This document shows, piece after piece, positions 24,752-38,500 of a stretch of DNA of 64,000 bases. The notes under the pieces were generated by a model. That model had not been told where the DNA came from, searched no databases, and saw only the letters and a list, made by a program, of their open reading frames with translations. Each line of letters begins with the position of its first letter. Position 1 is the stretch's first letter. Made by a program: the position numbers and the translations under genes. Origin of the DNA: Temnothorax longispinosus (lineage: Eukaryota > Arthropoda > Insecta > Hymenoptera > Formicidae). The stretch is from contig NC_092363.1 of NCBI RefSeq assembly GCF_030848805.1, positions 6,634,001-6,698,000 on the forward strand. Reading direction: 5' to 3'.

Positions 24752-27028
24752 CTTAAGCTTTTAAAGGCGGAATATCCTGGCGGGCCGCAACATATAACGA
24801 TGTAACTCGCGCGGCAACCCGAGGTCGACGTTCGCACACGAGAGACGCGATAGGCGCGGATCCCGTGCGACAGTTTTCGAGTACCTACATCATCCAGTAC
24901 GTGGCTACTGTCGTGATAAAAGGGAGTCCGGGTGATAGAGGAAAAAGAGTAGAATAGAAACGCGGTATATATAGGTAGGCGACGGGAGGAGGCTGCGGCC
25001 GCGAGTATTGCGGTCCGAGTGATACGGCAAAGAGTGGAGAATAGAAAATCCGCTTGTGCCACGAGCACGTAACGTTTTCGAGAATAATTATATATCTCCG
25101 GAATAATTACAGCTTGGCGGGGCGGATTGCGCGACGCTCGTTGGGCCCTTTGAAGACGCGAAATCGGGATTTATGATAATTTCACGGTTCCAGCGTCGCG
25201 TTTATTAATATCGCAAATGGCGTAATGCGTTTACACAAATAATCCTACGTTCTAAATAATTGGAGCGTTAATAATTTAAACACAGAGTATATTCCGTCTC
25301 TCCGGCCGTTGATAATACTCGAACGAAGCTAAGGGATCAAATTAATTCTCCCAACATTACGGTATCATTCAAGATTCATAATGCTCGGTATACCAATGCT
25401 CGTGGATAATTTTACCACTACCATTGCCATTGCGCGTAGCGTATAGCGTCGCGTTTCGATTATATTCATGTTGCATGACGTGCGGGATGTCCTTCGTGAA
25501 AAATGTAGCAAAAGATCGTTTGCCAATTGACACGAGCTTTGCACATAACTCATGAATCAACCTCTTAATCTTGCAATCGACGTGCGATCTCAGAGCTCGT
25601 CGCCAGTTTTATGCCACTTTAACAACCTGCCACTCGCGAGCGTTTTATCGTAAGATGAGAAAAAGCCCGATGCAAATGATAGGCGTTAAGTGAGGGAATC
25701 GTTTTCCTCTATCAATTAATGCCGCTGAATATTCTTTATCTCTTCATCCGAGCGTGATAAAGAGTAATATAAAAGAGCCCGGAAAGAAATTGAATTACGG
25801 ACGAGATGGTCGATGATAAAATAGCGACACGTACTTATCCGACATCTATCAGCCCGACGTGTCGTTTTTAAACGACGGCAAAGACAACGGGACGTCTCGA
25901 AACTTACCGTTGTAAACTCTCACCTAAACGCACAGCCACTTTAGCAAGAAGTTTCACGTCGCGTTGGTTCGGTGAAATTGTCTACGAAGGGCGATTTGTA
26001 TCTGCCTGAATGTCCGTGCAATACAAAAATACTTTAAACCGCCTTCCTCAAGTTTCCTCTTCTCCCCAAAAGAAAGAGAAGATATTTCCTCATTTTATTT
26101 TTTCAGAAAGGATGATATTAATCATATATATTTTTAATATTTTTACATATTTCATATATTTTTTTACTTTTTCAAAGCTAATTTTTACTCGTGGAATTTA
26201 CTTCCTTAATTATCTGACGCAAGATTTTTTTGGTCGGTTTTTCTATCTTGCATGCATATGTCCCAATTTAAAGCCAATATTTTATCTCAAAGATGTCTAA
26301 AGTTTTCTCCCGTAACTGAGACTACTTCTCAGATCAATTTCCTTCATGATATTCAAACAGTTTAACATTTTCAAAGCAATTTCCTTTTATTCCGAATACG
26401 CGAGGTATATGTAACAGTATGATTATCAAGAGAGGCGCCTTCTCAGCCGCTGTAAAGTGGAGATCGAATATCACGTGTCTTCAGAAACGTTCACAATACC
26501 TTCCACCATGCACTTAGAACGCAAAAAATATTGCATCGCGAATTGCTCAACTTTCACGAGTCTATATTTTCAGAATGTATGCGCATTTCCCTATCCTTTT
26601 AGTGACGCACATGTACGTCGCATAGGGTACAAGGATGCTGCGTGCGAATTGCGCAGCTGCGTTTGGACATGACGATTATATTAAAGGGGAAGGGTTCCCC
26701 GGCGCGTATACTCGTGCAGGCTAGATCGCATCATATTCTATTCGCGCTCGCACACTCGTGGAGATCCTAGAGAGAGCTATTGGCCGCGTCACAGACGCGG
26801 AACAGATTTCTTTTCCTCGTCTTCGCCCCGCGCGTAGGAAAGACTCGCGTATCTCACGCTCGGTAAAATTCGTATCGCGATCAAGAGATCGAGAGATAGA
26901 TTCCATGCGTCTTCGTCCGCGTCTCCGGTCCGCTGGCACGGAAATACGAGGCTTCTTCTATATATGCGCGTCGAGAGCATATAGGAATTCTACATACACG
27001 AATAAATGCATTGTAATCCAAAACTCAC

Positions 27029-27087
27029 CTCCATCTGTCGTCCTTGTCGCCGTGCGCGCACGTTTTGCCATTCAAGAATCGTATCAT
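27029..27087 (-). CDS. Possible short alternative start exon (19 codons) of the same minus-strand gene
   Basis: An ATG at 27087 on the minus strand starts MIRFLNGKTCAHGDKDDRW and ends two bases into the next codon at TGGAG|GTGAGTTTT, a consensus donor. The phase (2) is again that of the exon at 9133, and joining would form a serine codon. Short private start exons are common in insect genes with several promoters. The frame is short, so this rests only on donor quality, phase and plausible composition. Confidence 0.25.
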
Positions 27088-30000
27088 CTCCCGAGAAGAA
27101 GCGAAACCTCGACAATTTCTATTTCACAAAGAAAAACTACGCCAGCCAGCAGTTATAATTGCTTCCGAACTCGGGCTCCCGCGAGATCTACGCGAAAGTA
27201 GGTCTCTTAACGATTTGTTAAAGGTATATAATACCTCAGCTCACTTACGTTGAGAAATCTTTTTTCAAGGCAAGCCTACGGAGGTTTATCTAAGGAACTT
27301 TTTAAATGCATCGCAGTAATTTATATTCTTAACCAGTAAATTTATCGTATTTCGAAATGAATACTATCTTACTGTCGAGGTAAATAATTCGATTATTCCG
27401 AATCGAAGAACCGTCTCTTACGATAGAAAGAACTTGCGCTTTTATTCATATTTTGTGATGTCCATAAACTGTTTATTGTGTCGTGCAGCTCGCGATCTCC
27501 ACGGTAGTTCTTCTTTGCAATGTTACGAACCTAACGTTTCATATTTCCGCGATCTTGCGATCCTCGTAACTGATGATAAGTGGATGCGAATAATACGTTA
27601 TAGAGGAACATATTTAGATATAAGACATATTTTTTAAACTGACACAGATTTGTAAAGAGAACGTTAATACGTTTTTTTTTGTGTTTAAAAGTGCCAACAA
27701 AAGATTTCAAGGAGAAACACCCTTTCAAAATTTGATAATTTTTCAGTCTTTTTGTGATAAATGTTTTTGTGTTTAAAAAATCAATGTTTATAATAAATTA
27801 ATCTACGTGTAAGCAACAGTAACTGTTTTTCACAACAAAAAGAGAATACAGTTTTGCATTTGCAATCTCGGCAATTATAAATTCGTTATAATTGTTCAGT
27901 ATGGTATACGTATTTAAATACAAATAATTTATTCTTGCATATCTAATTTTTAATTTTAAATATTAAATAACAAGTTTTTAATTTCAATGTTAAATGGTTT
28001 GGAAATTAGTGGCCAAATCAAGTTTTAATTAAAACAAAATTTTTCTGCAGCGTGATAAGGAAGATTTTGTTGATGAATTTCGTTATTTTCATAGACAGTA
28101 TAATTGTATAAATGATATAAAAAATGTAAATATAATGTATAATATAATATAATGTTACATGTAATATAATATGCTGCAATATAATTACTACACATCTCGC
28201 ATAAACTATCAATAGATATCATACATCTTACATCTCTTAATATTTCCTTTAAAAAATTGTATTTTGCTTTAAAGAATTTTTAAATCTATTTTTGTGCACA
28301 AGGGTTAATTGATACGTACGTCTTTCTCTTACTTTTCTTGGAGGGAAAAAAAACTAATTCTGCTGCAAACGTCGACAACACCATAACGTTTTCTGCAAGA
28401 GCTGAATGGTATACTGATATTTAGTTCACTTATTTTCCTTCATTTATACTCCAACAGTACAATTCATGTTTAATGGGAAAAAAATCATGATGCATGTATA
28501 CATTAGTGTGCATAAGCATTGCACGCTTTACTATTTACACCGGGGATTTTTGCCGAAGAGAAATTTTTAGTACACATGTTATGTATAACCGTAAAACGGA
28601 GCGAACTTTAGCGTATAAGCGAGCATATGTTACGCAAAATATGTCTGACTTCTAAATTCATCCGCGGAATATTTGATCGATAATGCAAGCTTCTTGAGTG
28701 TCCTCTTGACGATATAATGTATCACACTAGGGAGATGAGGAAACGTACCGAGCTGCACGTCTTACACGTTGCGATATTGCTCACCTTGCGCTTTCGTTGG
28801 GTTTCCAGGTCGATTGGATGAACTTCAACTTGCAATGCGAAAATTTACCGCAGTATTATACAGCCACGTAATGAAAAGAATTTCTAAGGAACTTCCTGCG
28901 CGAACTGCTAAGAACGTGACTCCAAGACTTCCATTTGCTAAAGCTCGTTTTACAATAAGTCGTACGTCGGTGTCGGATACTGGACGTATGCGACTCTGCT
29001 GTCGTTTGTCGTAAAAAAATTATAATAAGTCGGATATTGGTATATCGCAACAAAAGATAATTAACCTCCATACAGCTTATAATTAATGAAAAGAGCGACG
29101 ACTAATGAAAGTAATGAACCTTCGTTTATTTCATCTGCATCATGAATATTGATGAAATAGTTATTGAATTTGTCAATATGATTGTCGTATTAAAATCCGA
29201 CATACGATAAACGACTAATGATATCCTATACCAACTGCAGATGACTTATTGCAGAACGGGCTTAAGAATGCTTGCGCTTTTTGAAACCGTCGGAAAATAT
29301 AGGTCGTAATATTATTCAACTTCGCGCGATCCTTTTCTAGTCACGGAAGGTTCCTATTCCTACTAGATGTTCCGGGAAAAATCAATCAGACTTTGTAGAT
29401 GTATTACACAGTTTTAAGCAGAAAGAGTTTTATGGATACTTTTTCGAGTTTGCAAAGAATCATGTGTGATTATTAATATATTAAATCTTTTAATGATATC
29501 AATATGGAATGCAACTCAATGTTGCTCTGTGATTGTAAATAAATTCGTAAATTCCACATTTATTTTATCCCTCTGTTTTTTCAAATCATGCTCGTTGATT
29601 CCTACTTCTTTCATGATCGTTGAAATCGCTCCATTTTATTTATTTAAAATTGAATTTATTAAATTTATTTCCTAAAAAGATTATTTCATTTTATGCTATG
29701 TTCCCGTTGATTGATCGTGCACAGTGGTTCAATTGTTATTTTAGTCCGTTTTGATTAGCTTGGCGAATATCCCGGGCAATGTGATTAATTCCGGGCAATT
29801 CGGGTATACAAATTAACTAGTCAAGCTCCGCGCCGCCATCTCGAACGCACGAAACTTTAACAAGGTACGGTTGCACGCAAAGCAAACACGTAAACGGACG
29901 GTGCAAGGACCGAGGTCGAAACATTGTAAGGCATTTACGTTATCGTTACGAACATCCATTTTCTTCGCTCCCTTCCGAACGTCCGGCATCTCGGGAGGAC

Positions 30001-32293
30001 GAAGAAAACAAAGTTTACGGACAGGATCCCAGCTGTAACAGCCGAAGAGATTTTGCTCGTTCCGAGACTCCAAGGACGCGACTAAGGGATCGCTTCGAAC
30101 ATAGCCTGCTACGACTTGCAGATTTCTTGGCGGCGCTCCACGGTCGTATATTAGCATCGGATTAGACGGGACGATTAGTGCCCCGGCGTTTCGCAGTCGG
30201 CTCTCGACCCCGTACCATGCTATTTTTCGATCGACAGTGATTAGACGGCGGCTGTTTCCTCGAATATTCATGAGCTCCCGAACCTCTCGTCCGTAATCAA
30301 AAATCACGAATCACGTAATAACGCGGCTTGGTTCCGGGGGCGAATCATGCAAATACCCGGATTCGCAGCACCGCATCGCTGTGTAAAAATTGATTGTACG
30401 ACTAAAGTAGGACGCAGGGTTGTTTATCCGTTATTTCTCGGTATTAAAATCCCTCTTAGGTTTTCAATTACCTGACTCGGAAGTGGCAAGCAACAGCGGT
30501 CGGCCGTTACGAGGATCTCTGAAGTGATCCTCGGGAAAACTTAAAGCGCGACGACATTTGTCTACCTCATCTGCAGCATCTTGGCGTCGCGCCGCACGTT
30601 TCCCTCGAGCGCGTTCGCAGCGGTAATCTGCGCGACGGCAGACGAAACGATTAAAGTTTCGAGTGGCATTCATAAATGACGTCTCGGGGAAACGCTCGAA
30701 ACTCTCGCGGAATTCCACCGAGAGATCCGCGCCGCGTCTTCTGCCCGGAGCGGTGCGGCGCGGCGCGGCATCGCGAATTCCGAGTCGGCATGCGACGCAC
30801 GGTTGTTCCGACTTCGCCACAAGATTGCCGAACTTCAGTCACACTGCCTGTGACGGGATTGGCAGCGCCCGCGTGCCGCGGATTCCACGTGTCGACGTAT
30901 TTTCCGTATTGCCCCGAGGATCGATCGTCCGGACGAGAAATAATCACTGAAACAAATTCGCGTAAGGTCCCGCGAGCAATGAACTTCGTGTAGCGCAAGA
31001 AAATCTATCAATATGCAACAGAAACAAATGTAAGCAAATTTATTTAAATTTCTTCAAGAATTTGAACTCATATCATAAAATTTATTTAAACTTTATTTTT
31101 AGAAAATCTACTTTATTTAAATTATCTTAAAATTTAAACTTTACTTAATTTTTAATAAGTTTTGATGTGTGAATATTTTTATATTAATTTTTTTCGTACA
31201 TTTTGTTGAAGATTTTTGAAGCTTTTTCGAAAATAATTGAATAATTATTTTAACTAATCGTTTATGTGTAATGTTTATGAGAAGAACGAGCATGCATCTC
31301 GGGAAGTGAACGTACGCATATAGCATGTAACATATAGCAGAACTTGAACGTTTGCGACGAAAAGACTCGTAAAACACGGATCGATTTTCGATTCTTATAC
31401 AAATTGAATGCGCAAGGAAACAGGAAGGAACGTTTTTACCGTACTTTACGCCGGCAGGTGGAACTCCCGCGCCATTTGATATCGACTTATTTGGCGGAAC
31501 ATTCCGCGATTGCAAACTTCGCGATTGCGATGGGCACAATTACAAAGGCAAGTCAATTAATGAATTTCACCTCGACAGCCTAGAGCGATTGACCAAATTT
31601 AATTACCAACCTGAAAAGGGACGGACCGAGATCGTCGGAAATGAATAAATATCCGGCCGGATGTATGTACGTACGCGTCCTACAAATTTGTCTGTCTTGA
31701 CGCTTTCTATCTTTTCCATTTACTCCATCTGATAGATACAAGCACCGTGCCTCTTGATGTGCAACACAACGGAAAATTACGTGTCATATCTGAATCGGTT
31801 ATTATTCTGGCACATCTTTTGTGCCGCGATTGATGTATTATTCATGATCAAAAAATTTTTTGTTAAAACAATTTCCATGTAACGTTTTTTTCTACAAGCA
31901 ATTATACTTTACAAAAATTCATCGCGTCTACCTGGCGCTCTAATTAGCTAAATGAGAACCCTATAGAGTTTAATTTCAAAAATTATATATTTTTTATTTT
32001 TAAAACGGTTAAACCGTTTAACCATTCTATACTGGACGTAAAATGGATCAGGGAATTACTCGAGATTATTATTAATTAATATTCAAATTATAATATGGAA
32101 ATCGAGAAAAACACACATGTTATTATTACCGATTTTTCAAATCAGAACGTTAATGTCCAACGATGAATACAAATCGAGCGCCACAAAACCACGTGTAATC
32201 AATTTTATGATGAAGATTAAGATTATCACGTACCGTCTACCGTCTCAATTGTTCGTGTGCCATAGATATACTTTACGATCGCACTAGCGCCGT

Positions 32294-32482
32294 ATGAAGA
32301 CTCACTTTCTTAGGCGCGAAATTGCGCGCCGATTTCGCTTAATGAGCGAAAATGGTAAGGCGTTTTACGTGCACGGTTATTCGCGTAGCCGAGAGAGAAA
32401 TGCGCGCGAACACATCGCGCGAGAGCTGCTTACGCAATGCAGGGGAGCCGGGGAGCGTGGGGAAAACCGGAAGTGTTCGGTC
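32294..32482 (+). CDS. Possible coding exon ending at a consensus donor (hypothetical)
   Basis: An ATG at 32294 opens 63 or so codons (MKTHFLRREIARRFRLMSEN, then an Arg/Glu-rich part) that run into a good donor, TCGGTCAAG|GTAAGACG, in phase 0. No partner exon with a matching acceptor was found nearby. The composition mirrors the local CG-rich sequence, so this may be chance. Confidence 0.18.
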
Positions 32483-32915
32483 AAGGTAAGACGTTGCCTC
32501 CGTCCAGCGCGAATGCACATTTATACCGGCCTATGATTTCCCGCGATCGCGCCGGTGCCTTCTTCGAGAATCGTTGTGCCGGAAACTAGGAGCGTTTAAA
32601 AGTAAAAGTATCGGGCACTGAGAAGAGCAAAGAGAGAGGTATCCTACCAACTCCGTATAAAAGCGACGGTATTTTATGTTTTTCAGCGAAAATATGCCGC
32701 CACGTTCAAATATGTTCGTACAAATTGGAAACGAGATACCAAAATATTAAAAAAAAAATTTTTTTTAATGCCATTATTTGACGCAGTGCAATATATTTCA
32801 CAACATTGTGTAGCCAGAAATTGTATCTATATATATAAAAACTGACCATACAATTTTATATAACACTTTATTATGTTTTCATCTTTCATTGTGTCACTGG
32901 AGTTATCATATTCTA

Positions 32916-33023
32916 TTACAGTCCCAACGTGCACGAGACGGTGTAGATCTCTTCTCGAAAGCTCAATAGATTCTTCTCAATTTCTTCGGCAGTCAATTTA
33001 CGATCTTCGATGAGTTTTTTCAT
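32916..33023 (-). pseudogene. Coding-like segment downstream of the secreted peptide, out of frame
   Basis: This minus-strand frame of 35 codons starts MKKLIEDRKLTAEEIEKNLL and ends in TAA at 32916. It is rich in charged, helix-forming residues. The 65 bases between it and the peptide upstream are open in yet another frame (reading EKEFRGSADHLALNIAHEK). An A6 run marks the boundary between the two frames. Either the peptide gene has been broken by two small indels, or the assembly has errors here, or the resemblance is chance. An AATAAA lies 44-49 bases past the stop. Confidence 0.25.
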
Positions 33024-33070
33024 GGGCGATATTCAGTGCGAGATGGTCGGCCGATCCTCGGAACTCCTTC

Positions 33071-33280
33071 TCAGCGCTTCAAGTAAATGTCGGTTATCTT
33101 CACCGGTCTCCCCGTGATCATGATAACACGATGCTTCTTGGACTTGTTCTTCTTGGGCCGATGCGTTATGATGTATATCGTCTTTTTCGGATCCGACACT
33201 GCCATCGCGTTGTCGGCGCACCAGCGGGACAAAACGATTCCGAACACGAGCAGAATGGAAATTAAAACGCTCGGACGCAT
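33071..33280 (-). CDS. Small secreted basic peptide, 69 residues (hypothetical)
   Basis: On the minus strand an ATG at 33280 opens MRPSVLISILLVFGIVLS, a clear signal-peptide shape: short positive start, 14-residue hydrophobic core, then a polar region with a likely cleavage near DNAMA. The mature part is short and strongly basic (RPKKNKSKKHR, then ITGRPVKITDIYLKR) with no cysteine after the predicted cleavage. No homologue is recognised. Downstream on the same strand, up to about 32916, sequence in other frames also looks coding, and an AATAAA at 32867-32872 would fit a 3' end. The locus may therefore be a longer gene broken by frame changes. A 12-base T tract lies about 90 bases upstream and could be an acceptor tract for a leader intron. 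Confidence 0.38.
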   Translation of the reverse strand: MRPSVLISILLVFGIVLSRWCADNAMAVSDPKKTIYIITHRPKKNKSKKHRVIMITGRPVKITDIYLKR

Positions 33281-35454
33281 ATTTCGCCGGTTATATGTTT
33301 CCCTGCGAGGTAGTTTCGAGCGATTGCCACGGCGTTCGTCATACCGGTCTTTTGTAACTTCGCAGTTAAAAAAAAAAAAGCGCGTGGATGCAATATCGTA
33401 GATTATGGGCGTCGTAAAAAGGATTATAGACCGCGCGAATGCCTCCGATAACGCGAGACTAAGAATAACGTTATCACTGCAGCTACACGTAAAAATGCGT
33501 AAACAAATCTTTCAAGGCTACAGATATCGGTGTTATGGGCAACTGCGTTCCACGAGTGCGACTTACATTCTGAGAATGTAATTACATGTCCGTCAATTTT
33601 ATGAAAGTAAATTACAATTCACAAATTATAATTCGTTGATTAGAATCGATCGTGATCGATAACGTCAAGTAATTTTATATGGAAATGAGCGAAACAAAAT
33701 GCACTAGCGTTGCAAATATATGAAAAAAGGAAGACAAGAAAGCCAGATAATCTCGCTCGATATGCTTGACCCCGATTAACGTGATCGTGACTTTACGTAA
33801 ATGAAGAGACTTCCCGAGTGTTTCTATGCCGAGCATTTCCCTGATTAACTCATTATTGGAGAACGGAGTTTCGGGAAATTAGCTGACCGTTGACTTTCCT
33901 TAACATTTGCTCAGGAAATAATCAAGCATTATTGTTAATAATTAATTTTCATGAAAATGGTGTGGCGAAAATCTTTTTATGTAATATGTACAAGCAATGA
34001 TTTCCATTCTCTTCTCTTTTTCTTTTACTTTCACTTTATTAGCCAACACAACAAATTATTAGCTAAGAAATAGCTGAACGGTTATGTTTGTTATCCTCCA
34101 GTTCGTAATTTGGGCGACCGATTTTTTTGCGGCGCGTTAATTATTGCTCGGTGCGACTTGTAATGAAAATTAATCACGTTTTAGCGATTAATTATCATCA
34201 CCCGGCCCATGTAGCGGGGGTGTACCTCATTTACCAACGACACACACCGCGGCAGTTAATAACGACACTACCAACAAACGCAGCCGGTTTCATTAATCCC
34301 TGCGCCGATACGCTCGGCCGCGTCCGTCGTTGTTTGGCCGCGCGTAGTAGTTTGGAACGATCATTACGAGTGATAAAGTAACCCCGGGGAGAGACAACGG
34401 GAATGTTGTACGTAGGGCATCGGGTAAAACGGAAGTTCCTCCACCGAAGGTGTAATCAGCTGAGGGGAAACGAACGCGGGCACATTTCGCGGCACAAAGC
34501 GCTTGTCATCCGATAACTTCCGTGGTGACCTTAAAATTTACATTATTGTAAATTACTCCCTCGAATCTTTGTAGATGTCGACGCTAAGACCAGCCGCTAT
34601 TGCTGCTTGGCTGCAAAACTGTGACAATTGCGTCATTTTCGCGGCGAAGCAAGGATCTGTAGTCGAATTTATGATTGAATAATTATTAACCTTAAAAGAA
34701 AGCGTATTTAGTTTCGCTAGCTTACATTTTACAATTTGTTACTGAGATACAGTATATTATTATTCGGTATCCAGTTGTGTGTATGTTGAGTAATAGTTAT
34801 CTGTGTTTGAATAATAGTTATCTGCTTCATTTAAATTCTAGAGGTTTAAGTAGGCAATCAATATTCCGAGAAAAATTGACAGTGATCTGTCGAGTTAACA
34901 TTGAGCACGTGGGCCGACAGGATTGCTATATCGAGGCGAAAGGAACGAGAGATTTTCTCCTAGGAGACTAGAAAATACCTTCTACCTTGGGAAACTTCAA
35001 GGAGATCAGCTGGCCCTCCCATAGCAATAACGGTCAACCCGATCATCCCTCGTTTCTAGAGAAATCCAGGAAATGGTACCGTCCGATCTCGCGAATTCGA
35101 GACGAGAAAAAGGCTGTGAGCCACTCAGGAAACCAATACCTGTCTGTCTCGATATTTTCAATCAAACAGCTAGATATTTCAGTCTAATTCCATCAACTCG
35201 CCGCACCTTTTAAATCGCGCGACATAGCGATAAAGACTTTTTTTACGTTGCCGATCGTTATCTTGCGAAAACGCTTTGCGGAAATCGTCTTCTTCTTCTT
35301 CTTAATAATAATGGCACCTAATATTTCTTAATAATAATAAATCCCAATTCTGGGTTCAATATGGCCAACGTCAGACTGTGATACGTTTGAGTACAAATGA
35401 TAATGTAACACTAATCAGACGCGAATTACGAATTACGAGATACAAAGTCGGAAA

Positions 35455-35500
35455 TGTGTGTGTTTATGAGTGTGTGTAGTGTGTTACTGTGTGTGTCCGC
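35455..35500. repeat. (GT)n-rich low-complexity stretch
   Basis: Interrupted GT units (GTGTGTTTATGAGTGTGTGT and following). Confidence 0.85.
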
Positions 35501-38500
35501 AGTGATAAACTCGAATCCGTAGTTCGTTAAGCCCAAAGGATTGTGTGGATCAATCCTCCCTGCGGGATCGCGGAAATCGTGACGCGACTCACATATGCCA
35601 GTGACATAAACATAAAATGAGTGCGGGACTCGGTCCTAAAACGAATGATGGCCCTAAAAGCATTTCGCAAACGGCTCGTAAACGCGGATAAAATGGCGAG
35701 CGCGTAGCAAAGAGATCCAGCAAGGAGGGAAACGCATCCCGGCAGCAGTTTTCATCACTCTCTCGATAGTAGTTTTCTTCGCGGTGGTTTTCTATAATGG
35801 TTTTCTTCGCGGTGACACTATCCCCGTGAATCTGGATGCATCTATTTATCTTGCTATGTATAAACGTTTTCGAGATAGAGATGATAGAGATATCGAACGT
35901 GATATTTTGAGCCTTATGTACCTTTAGAAATAAATATAAAATAGGAATGCACTTTTAAGGTCCCACCAAGATCAATATCTTGATATTCATGCTTTGTTAT
36001 AATTCTATTAGAACAGCATTGTACAGTATCATAGTACGAGGGTGTAAATTATTCGCCGCAGGAAGATGGAAGGTCCGCTGCATACCCAGTGGAATAATTT
36101 CATTTACGTATTTACCCACCTCGAGAATATATCGACTAAATATATACGTAAAATTAGTCTTGTTATATGTATAAACGTCCATTTTTATAATTTAGCTGGG
36201 TTTCTCTGTAGACTAAAGATAACTAACGGCTCCACGTCAAATATTATCACACATTATATTATTTGAACAGCTGGATATAAATATAAACTGGAATTAAATC
36301 AACTATTCGATTGTGAGCTAGAGTTTTTTGTCACCGTCGCATCAAGCATGTTCTTCATCCTCTTTTGGCGCTGCGTAGGAATAATACATACAATTTTAAA
36401 TTCACAAGCTTCCCGACCTTACAATAGCCAAGCATTACCAAGACTGGCTATATGTAGGTCAGCGAAGACGGATATATTTCAGAAAGAATATTATTTCTCC
36501 AGCGTATATCGCATAACACAAAGCTCGGATGCATAAAGCGATAACGGCGCTTTAAACGCGATCGTGAGGAACGGCGGCGGAACCGTTAAATCCAGACCGC
36601 CGTCTGTAATCTCGCAAAAAGCCGCACGACACTGGCTGCGTGAGAAGTTTCAATGATACGAGTAAACCGCCACTGACTGGAATTACGTTGTTATACGCGA
36701 GAAGGTCAAACCATTATTGATTATCCGCCTTAGAATAATCAAATGAGAATTGATCATCTCCCGAGATCTCTCTAATCGCATTGGAGAAACTCGTTTTGTA
36801 AAGTAAAAATGGCAAACGCACGCTCGCAGCATTTATTAATTGTTCTTTCGGAGTAATTCGCGTTTGGGATTTGCGCATACACGCGACGCGACAAAAAGAA
36901 TCGCAAAGTGACCGGGATCGGTAATTGGATTTCGGCGTTTTTGGCGTCGCGCGGATTGGGCGAAATCGCAGGGAACAGCTGCGGGGAACATTGCGGATTG
37001 TCGCGTATGTGTAGGTAAGAGCTCTCTATCTATCGTAATACTCGAGCCGATTAAATTAGGCACGACGAAGATGCGCTGCACAGGAATTCCCCGGTATCGT
37101 CCTGATCGAGAGCATAACCGACTATATACGATAATTCCCTAATGCCCAATAGCATGAAGGGGATTACGGGATAATGCAATCTGCGTCGCGCAAAGCATTG
37201 TTACATTATGCACATTACATATCACATATCTATACATATCTATACTTTCTCTCATTTATTAACTTCATTAACTTTCTTAAATTAATTATTAGGATAATTA
37301 AATTATATTATAATATTTATAAAATGTACTATGTGAAGAAAGAATGGTAAAGAAACGAGTAACGATAAGAAGAATGAAAGGTGCACTGAACGCATTATGA
37401 AATCTTGAAAAAAGTAGGGTGAACAAGTAAAGATATCGACCCACCCATTCGCGCAAAGTCCGCGATACGAAAGAGTCACGCGAGCCACGCGCTATTCGCA
37501 TTTCGTATTTTAAGGAAGTTCGAAGATTAAGGACAATTTACGGTACGCTACGGAGGGGCAGAGAGAGGGAGAAAACTCCGACGGTGCTCACAGAAATCGC
37601 GACCGTCGTTATTTTAATAAATCACGTGCCGGCGTATTCGCTCGTCCGCTTTCATAACTCATACGCGCCGGTGCGGCTTACATTTACCGCGTGAGTGTTC
37701 GTTTTTCCGCATTACTGAAAATTGTGACTAATTGCCGCTGCGCTCCACGATGGAAATAAATAGATCCTCTCTAAACACTCAGCTGAAAGTTGCCGACTGT
37801 ATAAGCTGCGAGAGATACATAGTGTATCCAAAACTATCGACCATTCAGTCAAGAGATGCCAGTGACCAAACAGGAAATAATGGTATCCCCAAAAATCTTT
37901 CCGATAACACATTAGTGCGAAGATATTTATTAAAAAATCCAGAATTTTGATTAATTTTTAAGAAGCTTATTAAAGAGAATTTTGAGGCTTAACTGTCAAA
38001 ATATTTATCTATCAAATGCTTGTCAAAAGATATTATTTTTTACAAATCCGTGATAAAAGAAATCTGTAATTCTAAAAATAGGTTTGCTGTGTCCTACGAA
38101 AACTTTAAACTGTATTGAAGTACTTTATCATTGCGTTAGCGTTTAAGGTAATAAGCATGAGAAAATGTTTGGAGTGATGTTATTTTCGCAAAGATTATGC
38201 TTCAAGGTAGCTATATTTCGCAGAAAGTTTTATATTAAATACTACTCAGAAGAAGGGAGGGAACCATCAAAATTGCCTAAGTTTTTCTGAAGCGCGACTA
38301 GTTACGCGAAAAAAGAATTCCGCAAGTTTTTCGCTTTGCAAGACGGAACAGGTAACGGCGAAGATCGCATTTTGTGGAAGCATCCTCCCAGAAAGAAGAG
38401 GAAACTTGTTAAAATCGCGCCACGCGAGATTAGACCACAAAGCGACCCGGTTTCTTGCCGGTTCTCGCGACGAGAATCGGGATAATCGAGAGCTGCGCGG

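Larger units (their letters stand above)
21502..32293. other. No supported gene except the short exon candidate at 27029
   Basis: Alternating AT-rich and CpG-rich DNA. Islands at 23160-23700, 23940-24300, 24740-25150, 26700-27200, 29810-30310 and 30460-31000 give long frames lacking conserved motifs or good splice sites. Confidence 0.4.

Noticed and set aside
29813..30307. 164-codon minus-strand open frame
   Set aside because: No family resemblance and ordinary composition for this CpG-rich block; left unannotated pending conservation evidence.
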